Shown here one piece after another: positions 1-10,737 of a DNA stretch of 64,000 bases (position 1 is its first letter; each line of letters starts with the position of its first letter). Source of the DNA: Mesodorylaimus sp. YZB2_4 (Eukaryota > Nematoda > Enoplea > Dorylaimida > Dorylaimidae); assembly GCA_030248295.1 (NCBI GenBank), contig JASANH010001367.1, positions 186,001 to 250,000 on the forward strand, read 5' to 3'. The notes below the pieces were generated by a model. It ran no database searches and was not told the origin of the DNA. It was given only the letters and a program-made list of their open reading frames with translations. The translations under genes and the position numbers were made by a program.

Positions 1-603
1 CATTATGAGATGCAGTGGACAGCCCAAGGGGAGCTAGTTATTCTTCAGCGAGCTGAAACAAAGCTAGGATAATGAAAACAAAAGGATCCGAGCTGCGGCA
101 AATAAAACACTGTCATCGAAGAGGTTGTAGGGGGATTACCATTATGTGACTCAATTTAGACCTTTTCGCATCGGATCTATACCACATGATTTCAGTGCGC
201 TCTAGCATTTTCATGTGGAGTAGAAATAGTGAACGATGAAAAAACATGACAGGAAAAGACACCCAATCACAATTGGCTCCCCCGCTACTCGGCCAGCCAG
301 AATCTCAAGTTAAGACATCTCCTTACGTACGTAGGATCAAGGGCTCAACAGCTAGACATATGATTAAGTCGCACGCGTTGGTCGGTCGGACTTTATTTAA
401 CCCCGAACCCATAAAAATCGTAGTTACTATCTTGTATTTCACATAATGTATGATAAGGTAAGACATAGCTATAGCATACAAGGAACAAGCTATACTGTGG
501 ATACGACAGTGCACATAAAAACACTATACCCAAAACCCGTTGACGGAACTTTATGTCCATACGTCTCATATAGCATTACCAAACCAACTCAGTAAAAATG
601 CGA
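1..603. other. Intergenic, nothing recognised
   Basis: No open frame here resembles a known family, and the short frames lack splice-compatible partners. The stretch lies downstream of the minus-strand DEG/ENaC gene that stops at 604, so it presumably holds its 3' untranslated region. Confidence 0.5.
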
Positions 604-2343
604 TCACTTGGCATCTTGATTTTCATCTTTCCTCTTCCACGCTAACTTCTTGACGCTCTTCTTGCAGCATCCACCGCAAATAGCGACCAACAATAAAGGC
701 ATTTGAAGGAAGGTCAGCATGCCAGCTCCCAGCCATAATCCTGCCTCGCCTCCGATGTCTGCGATCATCTGATCGGGTGTCTTGGAATCATCTTGTTGGA
801 ACTCGGTGTATTCCATTTGAGAGAACGACACCAAGATGAAGATCAGATCGTGAACGGGTATGCCAGCGTCGAAACCGTACTTGTACAAATCCATGGATGT
901 GGCTCGGATCGAATAGCGCCAGTCTTCGCAAGGTCGTTGGCACTTTTCGCGGCAGGATTTTAGGTTGCTAACGATGGATGAATCAGATGCAATGCCGCGA
1001 ACGCATTTTAGATCCTTGACTTTGCAGAATCCCTTGGTCTCGTTCAGGACTTTGTCAAAATACAGACTCCTATCGGCTGGAGGAAGACAATGGCAAGCTT
1101 CTTTCATTGCTTGGGCGGCACAATCGTACAGGCACGATTGTTGGGTATAATTTACGTTGAAGATTTTGAATTCAGGATAAGATTCGTTGTCGACGCACAA
1201 TTGTTGATAGGGATGTTGGAAACTTTCAAAAACTTGATGTTGGGCTGCCAGATCGACTCGATAATATGTGCCGGGCGACAAAACGATGCTCTCTCCGCTT
1301 TGATCGACGTTGTACTTGCGTTGAATCCTCAGATGAACCCCGTTGAACAATGGTGATAGGTCGGGCGACTTGGGATACCACATAGAGCGTACGTTGAACG
1401 TCAGGACCAAAGCTTGCGATTGAACTGTCTGCTGTCGGCCATTCACATCGACGACGTAACACTTGCCTAAAATGAGTTATTGTACAGATTCACATAGCAA
1501 AGGGCAGTGGGAAAGTGAAAAGCCAAGGTTCAGTCCAAACCCAGTGCAGCTATTTGCTCTGCCTCTAAACACACTCACATGCCTAGATTTCGGAAGCCCA
1601 AAAGATATTCAGCACATGTGGCTTGGGCACTTACCATGTTCAGGGTCGAGTACCTCTCTGGTGATATTTTTGCACGGCAACTTTTCGCTCATGAAAACAC
1701 GAAATTCGCAATAACGAACATGGTTGTCAAGATCGACCGTTGCCTTCTTGAAAAACTCCTCGGCGTCTTGGCTGCTTTCCATTATTCCACCCGTTTCATT
1801 GTACCTACGCGATTTGGACCGCATGTTTCTCAAAGCCGACGGATCGACGTGAGCCGTTGGATCGGATGATTGCTCGGGTAACGGACCGGTCAAGTTGCCA
1901 GTGGCAAAGAAATCTGTGTAATCCCAGAGGATGCCCATTTCTTCTTTTAGAGCGATAGCATCATTTTCGGCCGATGGTGTCTTATTCAAGTATAAGCTGC
2001 TGACGAAAGCGGTCGGGCAGATGTAGACAATCGGAAAGTCCATGGCTGGCACGGTAGTGATGGTGTAGGTGGACACGATTGGACTATTGACGTAATTGCT
2101 GATCGTCTTGTACAACTGCCAAATGAAGAGGACCGTACATAGGATAAGTAGTACCAACCAAAACACTTTTGCCGATTTCGATTTGGCATCCGTAAAAGCT
2201 TTGAAACCGTAAATATCCACAGTACGAATAGTTTCATCTTTCTCTTTCTTCTTCCTTTCTTCTTCTGCCCTCTCTTTTTCTTCCTTGGCAGCAGCCGCAT
2301 TAGCTGCAGCTTCTTGGTCTCGTTTTTGAATAAAATTTATCAT
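604..2343 (-). CDS. DEG/ENaC-family cation channel, copy A
   Basis: Predicted amiloride-sensitive-type sodium channel subunit of the plasma membrane. Two exons, 1635-2343 and 604-1466, give 523 residues. The ATG at 2343 was chosen because the longer frame would start at a TTG, and this start gives an N-terminus like copy B. TM1 (VFWLVLLILCTVLFIWQLY) is followed by the post-TM1 segment FPIVYICP, a large cysteine-rich ectodomain (CLYDCAAQA, CHCLPP, CREKCQRPCEDWRY) and a second helix starting at GLWLGAGM, the pore and filter region. The short C-tail is lysine-rich. The HG gating motif before TM1 reads YG, and the filter ends in Gly rather than Ser. The gene is divergently paired with copy B. Copy A lacks the intron that copy B has just before TM2. 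Ion selectivity and partners cannot be told from sequence. Confidence 0.92.
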
Positions 2344-3727
2344 TTTTCTTTTTCTTTTCGACCCAACTCTACAGTAGACAAAGTTTCGTCGAGTAAGTGT
2401 CTCGAGTGTAGGCAATTGACTACCCGTTTATGGTTCAAACAAAACCGACCTAAACGGGCTGCAGGCTAGAATTTCGCAAACTGGCAGCACTTCATGCGAT
2501 TCGCCAATATGTCATTCATTTTTAGGAGTTGAGGAAACTTAAATTATCCGCCTTCTCCAATGTGACGGACGAGAAAAAGGTGAAATGAAAGAACCGGTTG
2601 CTAATAAACCAACTAAACGCACTTGCTCAATCCCTCTGCTCTAAACATGTACGCCGACTTACAGATTGGCTTATTTGACTTGTCACTTTTTTTGATATCA
2701 GGTGCTGATCGTGTGCAAATTGTATTTAAACGAGTGCATCATTCAGACATAAGATCAAAGCGACCGCGGCTGCCCTTATTTCAATGGCGTCTATCTAATT
2801 GTGAATTAGGCTTTAGCATATTTTTTGCATATGGAATCTCCTCGGCAGTACAGTAGAGTATACTGTTCGAACAGTTCAGCAAGTCTTTGCTGCTAGCACT
2901 GGATCGGCATTGTACGTGTCATCGGCATGTTATCAGGGAAGGACGGCCATCAGAATACGCAGACATTCAAGTTTCGCAGTGCTCAATGAGCACGAACTGC
3001 ACTTTTCAGACATGCCTAAAACATAAGAAAAAACTTCCATTTGAGCAAATTAGTAATGGAAAACAGTTTGCGTCATTCGTTTTTTCCAGGTTTGAAGGCA
3101 CACCTTGTTGAGAGCCTAATGGAGCGTAGTCTTTTTGTCGGATTCCATGCACGGGCAAGACTTGACACGAATAAACTATTGTCACAACTGATCGCCCGAG
3201 CAGCAACTAAAGTATTGTTCCATAATGAAGTCAAAACATCTCCTGACACCAGCCATTAAGAAACAGGATGCGTGGGCGACGTCCCCGTCCTCTCGCCTAT
3301 GATTCGAATTAGCAGTGACGCACATAAGGTTACTGTAACCGCACTTCTGCCATGTCGACTTTTCTAAGTTAAAGAAAAATCTAAAAGTCGTTTTATCAAG
3401 GAATGTTAGGACGTCCTGAAAACACTCCAAATGGTAAGATGGGGGTGAATGCATTAGAGCGCGGTGAACAGTTCTCGCCACTGTCGTCATTCCGACTTTC
3501 GAAAAGGCCCGAGGCAAGTTTCCGACGACCAATCTAGTTTGAAAAGTGTGTTCGTACAGTTTGTACACTAGGTTCGAGAAAGAGAGGCACAAACGTTTCC
3601 GTTCTCTCATTTATGCCCGGTCTAACGATAAGAGGGAGCATTGTATTGGTTCAGTGATCGAGCTATTGCCCAGTAAAGAATTCTGCTTAAGGTCATACTG
3701 ATCGCAAAAAAGAAAAAACTATAAAAA
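2344..3727. promoter_or_regulatory. Divergent intergenic region between two DEG/ENaC genes
   Basis: The region of about 1.4 kb separates two head-to-head paralogues, so it must hold both 5' regions. I could not single out a TATA box or known motif with confidence. A minus-strand open frame at 3182-3610 resembles nothing and was not called. Confidence 0.4.
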
Positions 3728-5340
3728 ATGTCGACCAACGGAGCTTACAAATCTGATAGCTATTTCGATACGGTTGACAAAAACGAGCGTAAGCTGGAAT
3801 CGAAAAATAAAAAAGATATTGATGAGACCATCAGAACGATCGAATTGGATGGATTCAAATCGTTCTTCTCAGCGACCACTTTTTGTGGCAAGATGTTCTG
3901 GATAAGTTTACTCGTATTTTCACTCAGTATCCTTCTTTATCAGTTGGTCTACACCATCAGCGACTATATAAACAGCCCGACTATTTCCACCTTCACCATC
4001 AAGACCAACGATACGCTCGACTTTCCGACTTTGTATGTGTGCCCTGCTAGCTTGGTCAGTCAAGCTTTCTTGAATCGAACACCAACAGCGGAAAACGATG
4101 CCATCATGCTCAAGTCGGAAATGTCGGCCGTATGGGATTATACGGAATATTTGGCCACTGGTAATCTAAGTTCTGCTTTCGAATCGAGCCATGAACAGGA
4201 TTTGAAGAAGGGATACACAAGCAATTTGGATGAAGTGGATGTGCAGCAGTTTTGGCTCAATGCTACAGAACCCATGGACATGCATCTGCAACACTGCGAA
4301 TTCCGCTCCTTTGTCTTCCATCAGCTCGAATGCTCTGCCATAGCTAGCGAAGTGTTGGACCCGGAGTATGGCAAATGTTACGTGATCGACTTGGGCGATA
4401 TGCAACAAACTGTGGAAGGACAAGGTCTGCAGCTCGTATTCAACGTCCAATCCAATACCTACCCGACCTCCCCAAAGCTGGCCCCCGTTTTCAATGGAAT
4501 TTACGTCAGTATCGTCAATGATTTTAACCCATCTGCTGGTGACTCCATCCTGCTAACACCGAATACATTCACCCGAGTCGACTTGGCCGTCCAACATCAA
4601 GTCTTCATGCACCAACCGTCGCAAGGGCAACCGTGCGTCAAGACCGAGGACGCTGGCGATTCTGGATCGGAGGATGACGATGATGACAATGATGACGCAC
4701 CCGAGTTCGAGTTCCAAGTCTTCAATACCAGCTATTCTCAACCGTCCTGCAAGTACGACTGCGTGGCTCGAGAATTCGCAGAAATCTGCAAGTGCTTGCC
4801 ACCCATCGATCAAAGTCTGTACAAGGAGGACGCGTTCAACAATACCGATGGTTTCTGTCGATACAAGCACCTGGACTGCATCAAGAACAAAGTGCACAAT
4901 GACCAAGAAGTGGCTGATCGAATCAGTGCATGCCGAGATCAGTGCTTCGTTCCCTGCAAGGACTGGCGTTACGATGTCCGCACTACGAGCATGAACTTGT
5001 ACCAAGCCGGCTTCGACCCATCACAGCCCGTAAAAGACATCATCTACGTCACGGTGGCCTATTCGCACATGGAGTACTCCAAGTACACTCAAGCCAATTC
5101 TATGGAGCCGGTAAGTAGCATAGATGGGCTTACACTTCCACCGAATAAGTTCACTTTCTCTCTTTTCAGGACGATTTAGTGGCCAACTTGGGCGGTCAGA
5201 TTGGTCTTTGGCTCGGAGGCAGTATGCTTACTTTGATCCAAATTCCGCTTTTCCTCTTCGCCTTCTGTAGCGTTTCGTGCTTCCGAAAGACCAAGAAGGT
5301 TGCTGTAAAACGAGGACAAACGGTCACTCCCAGCAAGTAG
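3728..5340 (+). CDS. DEG/ENaC-family cation channel, copy B
   Basis: Paralogue of the divergent copy A. Exons 3728-5110 and 5170-5340 give 517 residues. The intracellular N-terminus contains DETIRTIELDGFKSF, matching copy A. TM1 is MFWISLLVFSLSILLYQLVY. The ectodomain shows the family cysteines (CKYDCVAREF, CKCLPP, CRDQCFVPCKDWRY) and NFT/NTS-type glycosylation sites. The second exon encodes the pore helix GLWLGGSMLTLIQ and a short basic tail. The G-G-S filter is close to the canonical G/S-x-S. The HG motif reads DG. An acidic run (EDDDDDNDD) sits in the ectodomain where copy A has none. Family membership is clear; the physiological role (mechanosensory, acid- or peptide-gated) cannot be inferred. 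Confidence 0.93.
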
Positions 5341-5799
5341 ACGTGGAAAGGGTAGAGAGAAAAGGGTCAGGAATGGACGTGTTGTCTCTTAGACAATATC
5401 TTATGTACGATGATAAACCGGTGCCTTATGTGTCAATCTGCGGGTTGGTGTTGGTGTTTATGTGCATTGCAACGGGTTAGGATACAGTGATTATTTGTGC
5501 TTGGTACCGTACATACGTATGTTATGTCAGCTACAGAATGGTATTCAACATAACATATATTCTAGTACCTGTACCTATTTGGGATATAAGAGTCGATTGA
5601 TAGAGGAAGAAAGTGCCAAGTACTTTCGAAAAGAAAGTGCGAGCACTGAACCACCAGCACAACTGAAGGGTAGGCGAAACGATGGAAACTACAGCTAATT
5701 TAGAATAATGGAAGACTCTACTTTTGTGCGTACTTCGAAGCACTTGACAGGATGACCAGACACTTCAAAAGAGGGCTCTACGAACACGCCCCCATTAGA
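5341..5799. other. Convergent 3' intergenic region
   Basis: This lies between the stop of the plus-strand DEG/ENaC gene and the stop of the minus-strand CARD-kinase gene, so it should contain both 3' untranslated regions. No coding signal was recognised. Confidence 0.4.
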
Positions 5800-7411
5800 T
5801 CAGTAGGCGGCTTTCAGTAAGTCTTCTGTCATGTCTTTCAATTCGCTCGCTGTCCTCCGTTCGTGATAGTCGGGATTGATAGCACCTTTCAACATGGGCT
5901 TGACCAGTTCGGGTACATCTGACCAACAGTCTGGCTCGCATGGCACCAAGTTAGCATCTAGACTTTCTCGTTGTTGAAGTAGTTTGCAACACACCTGAAA
6001 TGAGAATACAGTGAGAGCATTCACAGATGATGCAAAAAATAGTACTTGAATAGACGCCCGAGGGCGACCCTCGATATGCCAGAACCACTGTTGACTGAAA
6101 AGTTCACACAGACTGGCGCCCATTGAATAGACGTCACTTTTGGTAGGATGCCTGAGTGGACCATTGGCGCAGGCGAATTCGGGTGGCTGGTACATGGCAG
6201 TACCTTTAATATTTGTCACAGCTGTAACCATCAGTGCTTTGAATTCGGACAAGCCAAAATCGGCGATTTTCACTTGAGCCAAATCTGTCGAAACCTGAAT
6301 GCGGGCATGTCAAAACATGGACTCATAAAATGCACTTTCCTGTACCAGAATGTTGTTTGGACTTATGTCCTTGTGACAACACTTCCGGCTGTGCAGGTAG
6401 GCCAGTCCTTGCCAGCATCCGATGGCAATCTTTAACTTTTCTCCGAGCGATAGGGCGGGATCGCCTTGGCAAAACCGTCTCATGGCACCACCAGCAACGT
6501 ATTCGGTCAGCAACCATAATCGCTTCTCGTCAGCGGCACCTCTAACGTATCCGACGAACTTTACTAGGTTCGGGTGGTTTAATTTTCTGAAAATAAAAGT
6601 CGACTTTTCAGTCTGATTCACAATCAAAGGCTAATATACTCTCACTTCATGATATTCACTTCGGCCATGAACATTGTCAAGGCGAAGCTATCATAGCTGG
6701 TAAACTTTTTCACGGCTACTTGCTGACCCGAGTACGTGCCAACATGAACCACAGCGAAGGCTCCGTTTCCAATGATCTTCCCAATCTCGATTTCGGATGG
6801 ATTGATCCGGCTTTCTGAAACAATATACGTTAGTAGCTCTCTCTTCAAGTAAAAATGGAGTATGCGCGTCTTACCATCCGATGCAAGCTCAGGTGCTTCT
6901 AATCCCTCTGGCGTGACAACTTGATCGCCAGCGGATCCTAACCCGGACTCAACCGTCAGTTCTGCCACATGTTGTTGAACAAACTTCTCCTCCACTTCGT
7001 CTTCTCCAGCAGACGTGAAGCAGTAAAACTGCTCTTTTTCAACAACAGAGTCCAATGACGACAATATGGTGTTGCCGAATGAAATCGCCTCATTCTGATC
7101 AGAGCTTTGCAAAATATTCGCTACTTTCGCCAACTGCTCAACACTTTTTGATGGTAATATTTGGAGGGAGAAGACCTGATATGTGTTTAATATGAACATG
7201 GTCGCAAGCAGGCCTGTCATTCTTAACTTACGTATTGTCTGTGTGTCAAACTCGGTTGAGCTTCGATCACCTCCACATCGTCCTCATCGACTGCTCCATT
7301 TTCTAATAATGCGGTCAAATAAACCTCGGGGTCGAAACTTTGACCAAGTTTGGTGTTAAGAAATTTTCGGCATGCGCCAAGAACATTTTCTTTCCCACCC
7401 TCAAAGGCCAT
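5800..7411 (-). CDS. CARD-containing TKL-type protein kinase, copy 1
   Basis: Six exons (7232-7411, 6875-7175, 6646-6814, 6346-6586, 6046-6294, 5800-5994) give 444 residues. The first about 85 residues look like a CARD: a helical stretch with YLTALLENGAVDEDDVEVI, then a hydrophobic helix around VFSLQILP. A linker leads to a kinase domain from about residue 165 with glycine loop GNGAFAVV, VAVKKF lysine, catalytic loop HKDISPNNIL, DFGLS, and PPE in place of APE. The catalytic Lys and both Asp residues are present, so activity is plausible. HRD is changed to HKD. The start at 7411 is the first true ATG; the frame upstream opens with GTG. Copy 2 lies just upstream with matching intron positions, so this is a tandem duplication. 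The family suggests a death-fold signalling adaptor kinase (RIP/IRAK-like role), which is inference. Confidence 0.85.
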
Positions 7412-8311
7412 CACTCTTTGGCTTTACGTCGAGCGAAATACTACAAGTGAGCTGGAAGAGCTGACGCAACTGCTACCCAAAAGAGGCAACAGAACCAGCC
7501 GCCTGGTTCAAAACACGGAGAAAAACCAATCTAGGAACGGTTGCGTAGGCATTGCATAGTGCCATCCGGATCGATACAGCTTTGCTGGAAGGGACGCGTG
7601 TAATCAATGCTCCGCCGCCTTTCAAACTGCATTTTATATTGTCACTTCTTTGGCCAACGACTCGAGGCGTAATACAAGTCACGGCCTGATAACAAGAAAA
7701 AGGCTAGTTCCAACGAAATAATGAGGCTGCAAACACTACTTTTGTTGCTGACTATGAGCTGTCTCCATCCTCTGTTCACCCAGCAGGTACGTGGCTCAGC
7801 CACTGCATTGAATCTTGTTGAACGACAGCTTTGCAAGCTAGTTTTCTATGGCGGCATTGAATAGTGCAGGTGGGCGTTAATGAAAGCCCGTAGGGACGAT
7901 AGTAAGCAAAGTGGCAGGGAGAAGTTCAGGCCAATGTCAACTCGAGCTATGCTCTGACTGCATAAGAGCTCACCAAACATTGATTATGCAACTCATGAGT
8001 CATCAGCCGGAATGAGCGAAGCAAACGGAACAAATTTTACATGCTGTATCAGCTGACACACCTACACTGGCACTTTTTTCCGAAATCAGAGAAATGGAAA
8101 ACCGATTACTCGCCTTGAACAAATCAAACATAAGACACAACTCTGGCTTAGCATCACCAGGACCTCGCAGATACCTCTGCAGGAGTACCTGCTAGCAATC
8201 TGTACAGAGCGAGTAATCGAGCACGTTTCTAAGGACAAGAGCACAAGTTTTTATGCATGAGCATCGCAGGCAGGGACTGCTACTGAAACGGTAATAACGT
8301 TACCGAATCTT
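7412..8311. other. Intergenic region between tandem CARD-kinase genes
   Basis: About 0.9 kb upstream of copy 1 and downstream of copy 2. Several short frames exist, but none has a family match or consistent splice partners. It presumably holds the copy 1 promoter. Confidence 0.4.
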
Positions 8312-10336
8312 TTAGAATTTCAGGCATTTGGGATTATAGGAGAGAATATGCACTTTTTGGTCGGGCGAAATAGTTTTCCCTTTTAGCAGCTGCTCCGTCA
8401 AATCGTACATTTCAGCAGCAGTCTTCCGATTCTCAAAATCGGGTTTGATTGCGTGGGACAGCAACTCCTGCACATCTTTGGGAATGGCCTCCCAACAATC
8501 CGGGTACGTCACAATCCTTTTCGTTTTAAAGATAGAGATTTGATTCAATAGGGCCTGGGTGACCTAAAATGTGGCAATGAATAAATCGAATCAAATTTGA
8601 AACATGAATACTTACAGCGGGGTACAGTCGAGGTTCGCCATTCTTGTTCCTCCACAAAAATTGCCCGCTAAACAGTTCACATAGGCTCGCTGCCATGGAA
8701 TAAACATCGCTCTTGCTGACGTGTCTCTTGAGCTGGATCACTTCTGGTGGATAGTACATGTAGGTGCCTGCCCCGCTAGTCCTCATCGTTGACATTACAG
8801 CCTTGAACTTCGACAGCCCAAAATCAGTTATCTTAACTTCCAGTACTTCGGATTTATCAGATACTGAAACCTAAAACGGCTTCAGCTTGCGGTGCGGTAA
8901 CGTGAAGCCATCAGTAAGGATTGCTGTTAAACCTAATTGCTAATTGCCCTAATTGCTCTAATTGCTGTTAAAAAGTGGTTCTGTTTATTATTTAGGGTGA
9001 TCTTTCTGCGCAAGGAAACCACTTTGAATTGGGTGAAAAAGACCTGGAAGAGGTGCAATGTAGGATTGGACGATCGTGTGCTGGGACTCACCAGAATGTT
9101 ATCAGGGCTAATATCTTTGTGGCAGAGCTTCTTTTCGTGCAGATACGCCAGCCCACTCCAGCATTTTGAAGATAATACAACCTTTTCCCTATTGTTCAAA
9201 GCCACTGAACCCTGACGAGAAGGTGGAGTGCAGAAACGACGCATTGAACCAGCAACGTATTCCATAACCAACCACAGATTCCGATCCTCGGGTTCGTAAA
9301 CGAAAGCATAAAATGTGACCACGTTTGGATTCTGTAGGCTTCTGAAAGGTTTGAATCTACAGCATGAGCTTGAAGACGTGGACAATATGTCCATGGAAGG
9401 GATGCACCAGCAGGCCTGGTAAAGTATTCCCCCCCCCCCCCCCAGTGATAGGTCTGAACCGATGGTCTGACCCATGTCTCATCGAGGTCACCTACTTCAT
9501 CGTCTTGACCTCAGAGAAAAATGTAGCCACCGCGAATTCATCGAAATTGTAAAATTTCTTGACAGCTACCTTCTCGTTTTGGTATGTGGCTAAATAGACT
9601 TCTGCAAAGCCACCACGAGCAATTTGTCTATCCATGGTGACGTCACACGATCTAATCCGGCATGCAGGATGTTCCACGTGGTCAAGAATCGATACAGCAT
9701 CTGGCTCCTGTCCCACTCGTCTGTCCAAAGCTTGGTCATCAGATGTTTCACTAGTCAGACTCGCCCTGCTGTCTCGGGATCGCATTCGTGATTTCGGTTG
9801 TGGTGTACTCATACAACCAAAAAACAAGGATTTGAAAATGTAGAGCGGATTTAAACTCGCGAAGTCTTTTGTTTGGCATTCTTCCAACCTGGCTGTGAGG
9901 CTGGGGTCGAAATAGGAGATATAATCATGTGGAACACAAAAACACAGTTCGTCAGCAGCATGTTCCTCTTCGCGTAGTATCAATTCCAACGTCTGGAATC
10001 CATTCAGTCCTTTCTCTGGCAGGAAAATAATAAAGAGGAACTGCAAAACAGAAAAAAGTGCGATTAGTTGTATCCCCCAACGTAGCCGCGCCTTACCTGA
10101 AGTTTTGACAAGTAATCCTCTTCATTTTGGATAGTTTCTACCTCTTCTCTGTTCAATACACCCTTTTCTTGTAATTTTTCTAGAACTTTTTCCAAAACCA
10201 ATTGATGGCAAGCCAGAGTGTTTAGAAATTTGCGATATACGATTGACAGTATGTCCACTGGATTTGAGAATGGGAGAGATTTATAAGTTTGTTCTTCTCC
10301 CTCAATATCCTCAAAATCTGAATTAGGCTCGCTCAT
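8312..10336 (-). CDS. CARD-containing TKL-type protein kinase, copy 2
   Basis: Five exons (10097-10336, 9496-10040, 9092-9341, 8616-8870, 8312-8563) give 513 residues. The N-terminal CARD is clearer than in copy 1: VLEKVLEKLQEKGVLNREEV followed, after an intron, by FLPEKGLNGFQTLELIL, the typical last CARD helices. A Ser/Arg-rich linker of about 100 residues (STPQPKSRMRSRDSR) precedes the kinase domain near residue 213: GRGG-type loop ARGGFAEVY, VAVKKF, HKDISPDNIL, DFGLS, and PPE. Introns at the end of the CARD exon, after the TMK codon, after NIL and before VTQ correspond to those of copy 1. A 15-C run and a short TAATTGC repeat sit in its introns. The role is inferred as death-fold signalling; no substrate is suggested. 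Confidence 0.87.
8934..8965. repeat. TAATTGC short tandem repeat
   Basis: Four copies of TAATTGC, two adjacent and two separated by two to three bases, lie inside the third-to-fourth exon intron of CARD-kinase copy 2. TTGCTGTTAA flanks the array on both sides. Confidence 0.7.
9429..9443. repeat. Poly-C tract, 15 bases
   Basis: Uninterrupted C run inside an intron of CARD-kinase copy 2. Similar runs occur at 21430, 44058 and 60268. Confidence 0.85.
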
Positions 10337-10737
10337 CTTGTTTATTGTTTGAACTATCGATTTTGAGGAAGGTTCCCATGCAGCATAGCATGGGTACTAG
10401 GCTAGACGACACGATGGCGAGAAATGGCAGAGTCGAGAGTGCCCCAGTAGAAGCGAGCGCACCCCTTCTCTCTTTACTGCTCCGCTAGTGTGCACAGGCC
10501 GATTCTAGTTCCATGGGGAAAATAAAAACTGCGCAACTTCGGCAGTCACAGCGAACACAATTTTCCTGCCGAGTGAAGTCTGCATCGATATGCAGCGACA
10601 AACGAAAAGTTAAAAACTTGATTTCCATTCGTCGCTTGAATCAATTTACACTCAACATGCTCACTGGCACCGGCACAGGTACAAGATGACTAGTAACTAG
10701 GCATCACAATCTTGTCGCCAATCGAGTCATTCTTCGT
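10337..10737. other. Intergenic, upstream of CARD-kinase copy 2
   Basis: Between the start of CARD-kinase copy 2 and the stop of the SMYD-type gene, both on the minus strand. It should contain the promoter of the former and the 3' end of the latter. No motif was recognised. Confidence 0.35.

Noticed and set aside
3182-3610. 142-codon minus-strand open frame in the DEG/ENaC divergent region
   Set aside because: No family resemblance, no splice partner, and it lies where both promoters must be.
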